A DNA stretch of 64,000 nucleotides from Sweltsa coloradensis (GCA_024449915.1 JAMZAV010000317.1:875501-939500); one strand, 5' to 3'. Counted from the first letter of the stretch, positions 41,956-53,968 are shown. Translations and numbers: made by a program. Notes: generated by a model from the letters alone, not told the origin.

Positions 41956-44900
41956 CTATGATTGTAGCTTCTCGCAAATAAAAGGTAAATGAGCATTATT
42001 ATCATCTTCGCAGTCGGCTTTGGCAAAATTGAAGTTGACTTTCCAGTCTTGATTGAAGGCGACGCAATCATTATCGACGGCACTTGCCTTAGGGTGTCCT
42101 AAAGCCCAGGTGAACAAGGGTATAGCGGACGCCAGGATGTCTAAAACAGATAGTATAACAAGTGAACAAGGGTATAGCGGACGCCAGGATGTCTAAAACA
42201 GATAGTATAACAAGTGAACAAGGGTATAGCGGACGCCAGGATGTCTAAAACAGATAGTATAACAAGTGAACAAGGGTTATAGCGGACGCCAGGATGTCTA
42301 AACAATAGTATAACAAGTGAACAAGGGTAAAGCGGACGCCAGGATGTCTAAAACAATAGTATAACAAGTGAACAAGGGTATAGCGGACGCCAGGATGTCT
42401 AAAACAGATAGTATAACAAGTGAACAAGGGTATAGCGGACGCCAGGATGTCTAAAACAATAGTATAACAAGTGAACAAGGGTATAGCGGACGCCAGGATG
42501 TCTAAAACAGATAGTATAACAAGTGAACAAGGGTATAGCGGGACCAAGCACGTCTGCAACAGAGAGTGTTTTTTCATTAGCTAGGAAAACGCCAAACCCG
42601 TTGTTAAACGAGTGAGTAAGCCATGTGTTGATTACCCGGTAACATTTATTTTCTTCCCCCTACCTTATAGGCCTCCCTAGCCTATCATAGGCTAGAGTGG
42701 CGCTTTATGGCCTTACAGTTGACGCGGCCTTATACCAACTAAACTTAAAAACCCTATTATTTTTACCAATATAATTATCAGTTTTAAATGCAAATGTTCC
42801 CGGGTGCTCAACACATGACTCGCTCACTCGTCCAACAACGACTTTGGCATTTTCCTAGTCTAGTTGGCTAAGGCGCCCTTATACCCGAAATGTGGGAGAC
42901 GTGGGTTCAATCCCCTTGTCGGAAAAGATGTTGTAATGTCTAGAATGTATTTTAAAATTATTAAACATGGTTGAAATGCATATAACGCAGTGTAATCTAT
43001 CATCTGTGACAATACTATGGATAACATAGCCAGTACGAAATATATGTAAATATTGCAAAGTTACTCAATCTCTGAGCGGAATTTGGGGGGTACCTTGAGC
43101 GTGCAAGATTCGATAAACCTTGGGCACGGCATTTCACAGCCAGGCAAATAACAAACATTTTTTTTTTCACAATCAAAAACCATTGTCGTTAAAATAATTC
43201 CTACATGTTAGTGCAGCCTATTTTTCGTTTTCATGTTTCTTGTAGGTTTAAATCGCATTGGATCTAGCTGATTTTGTTAGCAGTTCTCAGTAAACTCGTA
43301 CCGGATGTCTGTTTAAAATTTCAGCGCAATCTGTTCCGCGATAGACTTATTTTGGATGTACATCACACACACACGCACACAGACTCACAGAATGAGCGCC
43401 GTTTGAGTTGAATGGAGACACTCATTCGCTTCGCTCCCTCGTTTAATAAACGTATATTTCTGAATTGTAGTAAATAATAACAATAACACCTACGGGAGTG
43501 TTTCCCGACTATCCAAATCGAGAAATAATCGTATCTCAGTTAACCAGTGTATGAAATGCTCTTCCTTTGGAGTTAAGGGAGATTTGCTCATTAAACACTT
43601 TTGAATCTGCCCTAAGCACACATGTTTTGCATTACAAAATTAACAGTAACTTTTCACTGATACATTTTTGTAATAATGAATTGAATTGTATATTTCTTTA
43701 CCTGATTTTCCATATTGTATAGGTTTGCTAATGATTGTATGTATGTATGATCTTTATTTTTAGCTTGACAGCTATTTTACATCTTACTTACAATTGTTTT
43801 CTATTTATTTAATATCCACTCACGACATTTACTTTTAAACATTCCAACACTTTTGATCTCTCTTAAATCTCTTGGTAACATATTATACTGTCTTAATCCT
43901 AAATAAAATATTGATTTTTGCCATCGTTTTGAATTACAATTTCCTAAGAACATATTATTGCCTCTTGCGCTCCTTGTACCAATTTTGTGAACCTTATTTA
44001 CATAATCAATTTTTCCTAATAAATAACTTGGCAACATGCCATTAGATATTTTATGTATGAAAACCATGGACAATAATCTATTATTGTCTTCGACTGACAA
44101 CCAATCAAGTGCACTTAACATAACTCTAATAGGAACAGTCTTTCTACATTTCAGAATACATCTCATAGCTTTGTTTTGTATAATTTGAAGTCTATTTATA
44201 TCACCTTGTATTGCCTGATAGATTATTGATCCACAAAATTCGAAGTGAGGTTTAATCACTGTGTTGTAGACCATAAGCCTGTCCATAACGAGAGATGTTC
44301 ACTTATTCTTCTTAAGTACCCCACTTTTGTCCTATTTTTTTAATAGTATAATTGATATGGTCCTTAAAATTTAACTCGTTATCTATATATATTCCTAAAT
44401 ATTTATATGATTTAACCATTTCAAGCTGTTCGCCATTAATTGCAATACCTTGACCATTATTACATACATAATTTACATATTTACCAACCCCTAGAAGCAT
44501 ACTTTTAGATTTGTTTACATTTAACTTTAACTTATTAATTCTTAGCCATATTGCAACATTTTCCAGTACACTGTTCATTTCCCTTACATCTCATCCACAT
44601 CAACTCCTTTTACAGATAAAACCATGTCATCTGCATACAAATTTACAAAACAATTATTAGCACAAGCCATCACATCATTGATATAGATTAAGAACAACAG
44701 AGGGCCTAATACCGATCCCTGAGGTACACCACTATCACATATCTTTTATTATATTTATTGTTATAAGGTTGGCAGTCATCAAGTGTGTTTGGAGCTCTGC
44801 TCTTTTCTGCCATCCTCGTGATACATTTAATCAATGTATGTGATGCGGAACAAATAATAAATAAAAAATTTAAAAATCAGCAGTACGAAAATGCTGTTAT

Positions 44901-47900
44901 TAGCCACCGATCAGATACAAAACGAGAAGCATTGTGCGAACTTAGATATTGAACACCTATAGTAGGCTAGATTAGCAGTCTCCAATACCTCCGCACAGGC
45001 GCGAGCGTAGAAAATTGAAGAGTCAATCACTCCCTTTCAAGATGGCGGTTTAGCGTTTTAATTTATGTTTTTTAAATGCAATAATAAAGTATTTTACTGG
45101 ATTGTTTGATATGGTTTTAGCTTGTGCAGCATGGGAATGTACAAACAGAAACAATACAAAGTTATTGCATAAGGGTATTTAGTAATCATTTGATGTTAAT
45201 GGCTAGAATGCTCACTTGTCAAACTGACGGCAATCTTGAGAACTATTTGGGCTACAAATCGCTCCCATATACTTAACATGCAAACACTCCCTATCAAGAT
45301 GGCTTATCTAATTGTCACGGACGTGGACCAATGACTGCTGATCTAGCCTGTGGCTCGTCGGTCTTGTTGTTATAGCGTATCTGCTTCCATTGCAGCAGGT
45401 CCAGTGGTCGATTCCCGCCAAAGTCAGAAGTTTTTTACCTTCTGATTTGGACATAAGTCCATCAGTTCGTGTCTTAGGAGTTTGTAAACAGTGACTTTGG
45501 AGCCGTCCTAGCAACAAAGCACATAATAAATTCAGAGTTGTTCTGAATCGGCCTTGTTGATTCTGGCGTTGATTCGCGGGTGTTCGCACTGTCCATACCA
45601 CTGATTGCTATTTTCCTATTAAAAATATCGATCTTTGGTTGGTTATCGCTCACTCGTCGATTGCGTCGGGGCCTACAGGGTTGGCTTAGTCGATTTGATT
45701 TACTGTCGCCCACTGAAAATCAGTTATATAACTGAGTGGGTAGACTCTAAATACAATTTTTTTTTATTTTATTTTTTTACTATAGGTGTTTAATAGCTAT
45801 GTGTGCGAAAGAGTAAAAATAAAACTGACTGCTTCCCACACGACACGTAGACGTTTGCTCAACTACTATCGCCACCAGATATTGTGTACCTGCCGAAGTC
45901 ATGGCGGACCTTTGAAAGCCGATCAGCTTGCAGGCATCCACAACAAGGCAGTTTGCACATGGCATGTACAGTTTGTTGATTATATCGGACGACAGCAACG
46001 AGACATGGAGTCATAGCTGAGTAGTTTAAATAATACAATAATGGTTAATTTAACGTTCACCTTATAAAACTACATATTTCGCCTATTTTTTTTTATATAT
46101 ATATATATAAAACTTTTTTTTCTGGAAATTATTTATGCACGCCTAGCTTTAAAACTAAAGTTTTAACAGTAGTTTACCTTTTTGATATGTTTTCCACGCG
46201 TTGTTGTCAAATCTCACCCCGACCCAGATGGCGTTGTAGGTGCGTCCTGCAGGTAGGGGGCCGGTAGCTTTCAAGTTGTTGGCGGCGTAGTCGATCTTAG
46301 CCTGGGTGTCCAGCACCAAGATGCGAGCTTCCGCATGGTTATCCCCGTCGTTCTTACACTTCTCTTTAGCGTCCTTTTGCTTCATAGGGGTCGTGTAAAT
46401 CTTTACTACTCCAACATTAACTTGTAGCGCGTAGCCACTCGGTACTGAAACAATTGCATGATGTAGTCGAGTGTACGTTACAGTGAATGTTATTAATAAA
46501 AAATAGAGACACGCGACTTTCTCCGGTATTTTCGTATTTAAATGAGCGTTGTTTATGTAAGCCACGACCAAGATAATATACACCTCTCGCCGCGGAGTCT
46601 GTACTCTGTCTTGATGTTATTATAGGCCTTTGTCATTAGAAATAAAACAAATGCTTATAATGACAAATGTCACAAACTTTTAGATTGTCAACGCGAGACC
46701 TCAGAAATACTAGGTTCTATATGAATTTTTTTTTCACTATTATAAGCGGTACTGGTCACTTATAAATACAGTGCAGTTAAGGCTTTAATGGGAAAAATAA
46801 AATTCACATAGAACATTGTATTTTTGTTTGTTTTTATTTTACCTAGATTAATAATGTTATCACCCGGTTTTAACTAGTCATTACGACAAACTCCATTGAA
46901 TGATATTATATGATATTACGTTATTGTGTATTATACAAACTTTTCCAATCAACCTTTAAAATGAATACTCTTTCAATTGTTTGGAATCAATAGAATATTG
47001 CGTTAACATGTAAATTTCTTGAAAACTTTTTATTGAAGTTAACTAAAGAAGAATGCACCGACTGAGCATCGATCGCTCGTCTTCGGGATATCAAACAACA
47101 AAAACAATCCCATTTAATAAATATATAATACAACTGTCGGTGATACACCCCAATTTACTTAAGGTAGAAAATAACTTTCCATCTGATTATTTAAACATTA
47201 ATTTATCAGACTGCTCATAACATGTTTATCGATACTTACTGTTGGGTGCGACTGAAGCAGCAGTAGTAGTTGTAGGAGTAATTGATGTGCTAAGCGTGGT
47301 AGTTGTTGGCGTGGCAGCCGTGGACACAGTCGTTGTCGTTGGCGTGGTGGTAGTGGGAGTAGTTGTAGTTGTAGTTGGCGTAGTGGTAGTGGTAGCAGTT
47401 GTAGTTGTTGAGGCACCAGGAGCGGCTGTGGTGGTAGTAGTGGGAGCAGTAGTAGTTGGCGTAGTGGTAGTGGTAGGGGCACCAGGAGCGGCTGTGGTGG
47501 TAGTAGTGGGAGCAGTAGTTGTAGTTGGCGTAGTGGTAGTGGTAGCAGTTGTAGTTGTTGGGGCACCAGGAGCGGCCGTTGTGGTAGTAGTGGGAATAGT
47601 AGTTGTTGTAGGAGCTCCAGGAACGGGTGTAGTGGTTGTAGTCGCGGCAGTGGCCTTTGTTGTGGCCTTGGTTGGTTTAGTGGTTGCTTTCGTGGTGGTT
47701 TTAGTTGTTGTCTTGGTTGTCGGCTTGGGTGTTGTTTTAACTGTTGTCTTCAATGTTGTTGTTGTAACTGTGGTAGTCTCGACAGTTGATTTTTCTGGAA
47801 AAATGGATTGTTTATAAGTTTACAATATAGTTGTTTTGAAGCATTTCATCCGTTTCCGATGTCACCGACGGGTGGATTGTAGCCAATCAGCGGTTCCTAA

Positions 47901-50900
47901 TTTAAAATACTGATCGCTCATTGGCTCGCGGAGGCCGCGTGCATCGGAATACTTGCTGCCATCAACAGTTACTAGTACAGCTTATACAATAACTAGGCCG
48001 CTTCGCGAACGCTTTATCCAGTCGCGTTGATGGATGAGCTTTTTTGGAATATTTCTGTACAATGATTACGTTTTTAAGTGGAATCTCATTACTTTTTCTA
48101 TAGTTACTTGATATTACTTGTTTATTATACACATGTAAAAGGCTTATATTAAAACCTTTATTTCTATGATTTTTGACCAACTTTTTCAACTTTTTCTTTC
48201 AAGAAGCACTACATCACTGTTTACGCCATATTCATATATCCCTCTCCGTTCATAATTCTGTTCATACACCTCACAATCCACACCCATAGGTGTCGTGCGC
48301 ATCCTATTTTTCACATAGTGCCGACTATGCATTTTGTGTCGGACCCGACTTGGATCGACGATCTACAAGCCACGAGTCGATCTAGAACTCAACTGTCTAC
48401 GCGTCACGTACGCAAGTGTACTGACTGCATCTCTCTCGTCTCGCCACGTACTCGACGTGCGAGTGTACTCTCTCGAAACGTCTCGCCTCTCTCTGGGCAA
48501 ACTCACGTTGTTTATTTTACTTATTATAATAACATTACTCTCGTACGTTTTTAGTCTAAGTTATAACATTTAGTGCCGCTCTACGCGCCCTCTGCTGCAC
48601 CACGTCACGTCGCCTGCTTGTGCTCTCGTCACCACGTCGTCAGTACGTCCACCAACAACACGTCCAACCAGGTATGTGATAATAGCTCTGCTTACTTCAC
48701 TATCCCTCGTGTTATATCTAACGCTATATAACATATTTCCATATTATACAGTCCACTTTTTCCCTTCACTACCTACGGCAGTTCTAGAACTTTCTCAACT
48801 AGAACTCAAGGTCGCGCTCGTAGACATACTCGCATTTGGCGTCTACAATCACCATAATATGTATGTCAATGTAAAATATTAACGTTGTAGCCCCAACCGT
48901 TTGGTCAGATTCGGCCCAAATATCACGAAAATATTGCATTAAAAACAGGAGGGGGAAATCGTAAAGGTACGATTTCTGTAAGATTTTTTTTTTTAAATGT
49001 CTCTAAATTCATAACTTATATAATTTCATTGATTTTAAACGTTCCCATAAAGTTTCATCAATATCGGAGTAGCTGTTTGAAAAAATATCACGAAAATATC
49101 TCATTAAAAAAGGGAAAAAATCATAAAAGTACGATAATCTTAAGAAATATTTAATCGATTATACCCAAAAACGTGTCAGGTCAAAGTTCAGAGATTTCGA
49201 TGGTCCCCTCCAATTTTCATCAAATCGTACATGCCGTTTTCCCGGTAGAGAGCGAACAAACAGACCAAAAAAACTGACAAAAACCGAACATCCGAGCTAT
49301 TTTCATGGGGTAACGTAAATAATAAGTAAAAAAAAAAAAAGTAAAATTGAAGTCTATGCTTCGCTCTTTAAATGGAACTGCCACACTCATATGGAAAAAA
49401 ACTGAAGACATACCATAACGAAACGAAATACACCATCACACGACCCGCAACAATTAAAAAAACAAATAATAGAACAATCCCACTGAAAACGAGAAAAGGA
49501 CAACTTGGACTACATCCAAATAAAAATTTAAAACACTCCAATCAAACATTATAACATCGAAAGACCTGAACACATTAAAAAAACGACTAAAAGAGACTAA
49601 AACACAGATTAAATAAATTCTTAGACCGTACTTTTAGGAGAATGATTAGTCAATTTTGACCTCGCTTCCCCGCACCTTTTCGCGGTTGGCACAAAGAGGC
49701 GCATGCCGGTTCTTGGTCTCCTTCAGACTCGCAGTCCAAGGCAGACATGGTTCACTCTTGTCCTTGTCATGATAATGACGACAACAATGACGACCGAAAC
49801 AGTTCATTGAACAAAAATAATCAACCACCAAAGCACATCCATCAACGCGGCTGCGCGAAAGCAAAACGGCCTAGTTACAAAAATCCAAAACTGAAACTCT
49901 TCGAGCTTGTGAGTTTGATCAAGAATGCAAGTGAGCCTACCTTCGCATGTCCACATTTCGTTGTCCCACTTCCCCGGGAAGACGCAGTTGATGGTGTTGT
50001 ACGTCTCGACCACCTGGTTGCCGGCCGGGCAACTAGTGAAGATCGCCATGGTCTTGACGGGAACCTTCTCGGCGCAGTCGATCCCGGCTCCGAACTTGGA
50101 CTCCAGGGACTCGTGTTTACAAGTGAAGTTGGCGTCTCCCGAGTCCAGACCGGGACACCCCATAAACATTGTCATCATTTTCTGAAAGCCACACAATGGC
50201 TTGTACAAATTAGGGTGTTTCTCAAGGTTCTGTTCTTGGTACCTTGTTCTCCATCATCTATTATGATAGACCTTCCTTTATGTTAATAGCCAAAGCAGCC
50301 ATTCTAGTTTACATTACAATATAACGCTCCATTACAAGAAACAATAGTGTTGATATTCTACTAGTTGATTTGGATGCAATAAACTAATGATGCTCTGTAA
50401 ATGGAATATATTTAAACATTACTAAGTAAGTGCTTCTTCGATTCTGTTGGCATTGACCGATAGGTAGACTCTCTAACTCCGGAACACTCAAAATGCAATT
50501 TCGAATTACAATAAGAACACAGCACATAATCACCAATGTTATCAACACCATCTAACACCGGCCGCAAACTCGACATTATCAGACCGCAGAACTATCGCGG
50601 AGTGATTCACAGATACGGTCCACCTCGTCGGATTAGAAGAGAAAAGTTATACTTTCGCGACCCGAAATAATTGAAGAGAAATACTGAATGTTATGTTGTA
50701 TACATATTTCTTGAAATACGGTCTTCTTACCTGAGTCTTTTCACTGATTCCCTTCGAGTTCATCGGATTGAAGTTCCCGGCTGCGTTGTGAACTCCCGTA
50801 TTGGCCGACAGACCATCGGGTAACACAAACTGGGGACAAGGAATTGTGGCTATTACGAGACCTATATCAATTGTTTGTAGATTAGAATAATGATTTCAAA

Positions 50901-51865
50901 TATCTGAAAACGTTTAAAGATATTGTTTTTTTTTATGTTACCACCTTGCGATTTTGACAAAAAAAAACTTACAATTGCAAATTATTTTAGTTGTAACTAA
51001 TCTACTGGACTTGATACTGCACTTAAATGAATAATTATTATTATTTTTCGTAGGAAGCCGGCACTGGGTGCAATTCATGTTCCTGTTCAGGTGTCTAGCA
51101 AGCTATTTTGGACTTTCGATAATTAGTATTGTCAAGGGATGTCCGAGGACCCAATCCCATGCAATAACATTAAATACCGAGGCTAACCTCAGCAAAAACC
51201 AGTCAGGATTGACGATCTCGACGCCATTCGAATCCGGGACCTTCCGAATCAGTCTCGCGCTTTTCGATTGAGCCAACCTTGTGGTAAATATGAAGAATTG
51301 ACTAATTGTGCAGTTAGGAGGACATGCTTCATTGGCAAATTGATATTTTCCAAACTATACCAAGTGGCTCAATATTCGCGTCGAAATCGAATTTAAATGA
51401 AATCCACGAATAAAATAACAAACTTTATACTTTTGCCCTCCGTGTTCAGGTTTCAATTTTTTGTCAACACCCACATCTGATGTTTACACTGACTGTTTTC
51501 GTACTAAATACGAATTAATTTCAGTTTTATTATGTAAAATCATATATAAGGCACACTTACTAAGAAGAAATAAAAGAAAATGCGCTTTTCCATTTATAAT
51601 GAAGAGCATACCAAACAAAATGAGTACAAAAGTGTAAAGGACATCTACAACTACAACAAAATCAACAATAGGCTTCCGGTCTCGGCTGTCAAAGTGGACA
51701 CCGGGCAATACTTTTTCAGCATTTCGAAACGAAACTTTTGATACATGTGGCTTGCCTGTACTCAAACTGTTTAGCAGGGGGGTAAACGGCGGCGACAGCT
51801 TCTAGACTATAGCAACTTACCGCGCATATGAGCAGAGCTCCTAGTACGTTGAAGGTGGTCGCCAT
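41956..51865 (-). CDS. Secreted Thr-rich C-type lectin-like protein, copy C (six exons, 463 aa)
   Basis: Exons: 51,821-51,865 (signal peptide [15 protein letters not shown]), 50,731-50,829 (33-residue linker), 49,941-50,181 (six cysteines, ending [13 protein letters not shown] like a sushi domain; NFT sequon), 47,240-47,794 (Thr-rich), 46,178-46,444 (CTLD first half with KQKDAKEKC and [10 protein letters not shown]) and 41,956-42,140 (second half with [24 protein letters not shown], stop). All junctions are GT-AG. Lengths 45, 99, 241, 555, 267 and 185 total 1,392, exactly 464 codons, with phases 0, 0, 1, 1, 1 at the five introns. The four CTLD cysteines are present; a WIGL-like motif is present; the EPN/QPD position reads GHPK, so calcium-dependent sugar binding is not supported. 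The last exon's acceptor lies in a 52-bp minisatellite. Tandem neighbours A, B and D share the plan. Confidence 0.88.
42111..42571 (-). repeat. 52-bp minisatellite repeating the last-exon splice acceptor (copy C)
   Basis: TGAACAAGGG starts at 42,111, 42,163, 42,215, 42,267, 42,318, 42,369, 42,421, 42,472 and 42,524, i.e. periods of 52 or 51. Each unit, on the minus strand, holds a pyrimidine-rich TATCTGTTTTAG or TATTGTTTTAG acceptor followed by the first 30 bases of exon 6 (residues [10 protein letters not shown]). The first unit is the real exon. The outermost unit resembles copy B's sequence, so C probably expanded a B-like two-unit state. Upstream acceptors lead to repeated peptides and then a stop before the real exon. 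Confidence 0.9.
42581..43440 (-). mobile_element. Helentron-like repeat with SINE-like interior
   Basis: Minus-strand 5' end near 43,440 (TTAAACGAGGGAGCGAAGCG), 3' end TTTGGCGTTTTCCTAG at 42,581. The 5' GAGGGAG motif is the inverse of CTCACTCGTTTAAC near the 3' end. A second, plus-oriented end lies at 42,842-42,859 (GACTTTGGCATTTTCCTAG), making 42,581-42,859 an inverted-repeat unit like 11,441-11,689. The body recurs at 60,359-60,885. Confidence 0.5.
42857..42960 (+). repeat. tRNA-derived SINE-like head
   Basis: CTAGTTGGCTAAGGCGCCC (A-box-like) and GGGTTCAATCCCC (B box, 42,903-42,915). Same family as 11,690 and 59,547. Not a functional tRNA. Confidence 0.55.
43735..44746 (-). mobile_element. 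5'-truncated LINE, copy C intron 5
   Basis: Begins (5', at 44,746) inside the RT at [20 protein letters not shown], then YADD, a 88-residue frame (44,312-44,578) with [19 protein letters not shown] and YKYLGI, and a 161-residue frame (43,801-44,286) with [16 protein letters not shown] and [11 protein letters not shown]. It ends in a GTAT-type microsatellite. The empty site is visible in copy B near 21,600. It is related in C-terminal layout to the LINE at 31.7-35.6 kb but clearly diverged. Confidence 0.85.
44941..45801. mobile_element. MITE copy 2, split by a nested SINE
   Basis: Same family as 2,025-2,471. TGTGCGAA flanks both sides (44,933-44,940 and 45,802-45,809), an exact 8-base duplication. 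Copy B shows the empty site with one GGTGCGAA. The right inverted repeat is interrupted at about 45,351 and resumes at about 45,778. Confidence 0.8.
45351..45777 (+). mobile_element. tRNA-derived SINE nested in the MITE
   Basis: The head GGCTCGTCGGTCTTG resembles a tRNA 5' half and GTGGTCGATTCCC (45,404-45,416) is a B box; the element ends in a T-rich tail. Its insertion interrupts the right terminal repeat of the MITE, so it is the younger of the two. Confidence 0.6.
45890..46016 (-). other. Conserved 127-base intronic cassette (copy C)
   Basis: Partner of 21,900-22,026 with identical splice-like edges and the same open frame and terminating TGA. It lies 162 bases 3' of exon 5 in the transcript. 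Differences from copy B change residues in both possible frames, so coding constraint is not proved. Confidence 0.35.
47240..47794 (-). repeat. Thr-rich mucin-like repeat exon of copy C
   Basis: Exon 4, 185 codons: Lys/Thr-rich start, then TTTT runs separated by VPGAP, AAPGAP and AAPGAS, ending [11 protein letters not shown]. It is 22 bases longer than in copy B: whole units differ, plus one base that belongs to the frameshift pair in B. Confidence 0.85.
47850..47952. mobile_element. Short foldback MITE (copy C)
   Basis: Counterpart of 23,814-23,915 with the same AGCCAATCAGCG / CGCTCATTGGCT pairing. Confidence 0.5.
47993..49370 (-). mobile_element. Helentron-like element, copy 4, with internal insertion
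   Basis: The 3' end (minus strand) reads GCTCATCCATCAACGCGACT, an AACGC...GCGTT hairpin, then GCGGCCTAG at 47,993 with T next. The body follows copy 3 but is split at about 48,215-48,850 by about 640 bases of unrelated, more GC-rich sequence. The 5' end near 49,370 is eroded. Confidence 0.5.
49690..49874 (+). mobile_element. Helentron-like 3' region beside copy C exon 3
   Basis: Counterpart of the copy B element ending at 29,946; CTAG at 49,871-49,874, 67 bases from exon 3. Confidence 0.5.
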
Positions 51866-52074
51866 GGCTTCTTACTACACCAGCTTCTGAAGAGGTATTG
51901 CGACCAGAACCCAATGTCAGGGAGCTTATCTACTTGTCTTCACGGATGTCCTTCATAAAACTTCATCTGATTATTTCGAGATCATGATATTTTAGCATTA
52001 TTATCAAGTGGTGCAATCTTCTCGATTGCACTACTAGATTGATGAAAGGTTGATGTTTCGTTGAAAACAAAAGA

Positions 52075-52110
52075 CATCCGTTTCCCGAATGACGTAAACC
52101 ACAATCCAGG
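52075..52110 (-). promoter_or_regulatory. Conserved upstream block, copy C
   Basis: CATCCGTTTCCCGAATGACG followed by TAAACC, about 210 bases 5' of the start codon, matching A and B. The TATA-like word seen in A and B is degraded in C (AGATAAGC near 51,927). Confidence 0.4.
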
Positions 52111-52310
52111 ACACTTTTTAAGATTACAAAACCTTGATATAATCGATTTTTATTCAGTTTAATAATCTCCCTGTAAATCTGAAATGATATATTTTACCAT
52201 TTTTCGACATTTCAGTGATTCTTTTGAAAACACTGATAATGATATCTGGCGTGTCAATGGTGTAATTAAACCGTAAAAATGATGACGTCCAAAATTATTA
52301 ACATGGAAAG

Positions 52311-53960
52311 ATGCCACATGTAGATAAGTTCTCAATATCCCAGACCTAATCATCATTATCTGTTGCCACGTGCGTTGGATCTCCTCGTTGGATCGGCATT
52401 GAAGATAGGCCCCTCCACCAAGATCTCTCCTGCTACCACCCTTCCCTTTCCAGCACAATCATTTCAGTTTCCTCCTTGCCTTTGTCACATCGTTAGTATC
52501 CAATATTCTTTACATGTACGGAAAGTTCCCAAACCTACCGACTCTTGAATCTTCCTCCAATGCGCCAATAGGGCCTTGGTTCGATTTGATGGGGTGGATG
52601 GGGGGGATTTCCCACTTTTGGTAATTTCAACCCTGGCTCTGTTTTACTGGAAGGTATCTCTGCCGGGGATGGCTTAATCCCCACCACTGGATTCCCATCT
52701 CATCTCATATCATACCAAGTGACTTTATCTCGTAATGTTAATAAATAATGCGTCAATTTTCACATATTCCTTTCAAAATAATACCTCAGATCGCTTCTTA
52801 TGCCATCTCGAGGGCAATAATACCCCCCAAAAATTTTCCTCAGATCGCTTCTAAGGCCATCTCGAGGGCAATAATACCCCCAAAAATTTTCCTCAGATCG
52901 CTTCTAAGGCCATCTCGAGGGCAATAATACCCTACCCCTAAAAAAATTTGCCTCCAGCGGCTGGGACATCGCCCCCCTCTGCCAAGCCATCAATTCGCAC
53001 CCTTAATAGGGCATACGTCAACTGTTGAGACATAATCGGTTACTTTGTAAGCCAAGCGTTAAATAACCTGAACATACTGTGGAGTTGGCAAAGAAAACTA
53101 TTCTAAAAGCTTGCCCGGCTAGTAGATAATCTCCACACACTCTTAATTTTTGTTAGCTAGCTCAAGGGTTGCACTGACTCATTAAAATTAAAAAAAAAAA
53201 AAAAATTATTAACAAACTAAGGAATAAACACAAATTAATTAACCCTCAGGGTTAAAGCTCAAGCTCCTTTAGTTAAAGCTCCTTTAGTCACGTCACCGCT
53301 GACAGCTGAGCGCTGGACCCTCGCCCTACGTCTCGCTCACCGGTTACAATGCCTCACTACCATATAGGGAGGGTAGGAATTTCCAAGGAAATTACATAAA
53401 ATGTTATGTACGTCAGTATCATGTTGATATACGAGATAATTATATTGACATCTAGTCATGTGGGATACAACAGGAAGCTGACCTACCTAGCGAGCTCGTC
53501 ATAACTTTGAACTTATACAATTAAAAAAGGCTACTTTGGGTCACACTAATTCTAATTACTATGGAATTACATTTTATAGAACCAAAACTGTCATCTGACA
53601 GGTACTTATCGTAGTGTCGTGACGTAATCCTATTTGTTGTGGTTATTCTCGTTCCGTCGCTTGTATCACGTAGTACTATGGGGGGAATTTCTAGGGGGGA
53701 CTTGAAGCGGGTTCGGAGTAATCCTGTACGTGTGATTGTTTGGTAGTAGCACAAGCGACGGTCGTTGATGGCAATTACTTGTCACTGAATTCCGTATGGG
53801 TACAGTTCACATACATTATAATACAGTCAATTATTCAGATGATAATTGATAACACTTAACTCTGTTGGCTTTTAATACTTGGTCCGCATACGTTTGAAAC
53901 TTGCTTACGTTTATTTATTGTCTGAATATCTCACGAATTTGACAGTTTTTTTTTTATAAC
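52311..53960. other. Intergenic stretch
   Basis: No gene was supported. It contains a three-unit 53-54-bp tandem repeat (52,784-52,950) and an A run near 53,195. Other open frames are short and show no recognisable domain. Confidence 0.45.
52784..52950 (+). repeat. Tandem repeat, 53-54 bp x 3
   Basis: Units start at 52,784, 52,838 and 52,891 with CCTCAGATCGCTTCT and GCCATCTCGAGGGCAATAAT. Very high identity between units. Confidence 0.9.
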
Positions 53961-53968
53961 AATTGATG

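Larger units (their letters stand above)
40238..52150. repeat. Segmental duplication, arm 2 (contains copy C)
   Basis: Collinear partner of 9,165-36,349, in direct orientation. It lacks the LINE, Penelope-like, hAT-like and palindrome insertions of arm 1. It has its own insertions: a truncated LINE (43,735-44,746) and a MITE with nested SINE (44,941-45,801). Confidence 0.85.

Noticed and set aside
42111..42571. Possible CRISPR array from regular repeats
   Set aside because: Units are contiguous with no unique spacers, the DNA is eukaryotic, and the unit is explained as duplicated exon and acceptor.
47242..47817. 191-codon plus-strand Val/Gly-rich open frame (also 23,278-23,583)
   Set aside because: It is the antisense of the Thr-rich exon; ACN codons read as NGT on the other strand. 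No start context or second exon supports it.
49747..50286. 179-codon plus-strand open frame (and its counterpart at 29,980-30,270)
   Set aside because: Antisense of exon 3, which has correct splice edges, cysteines and phase on the minus strand.
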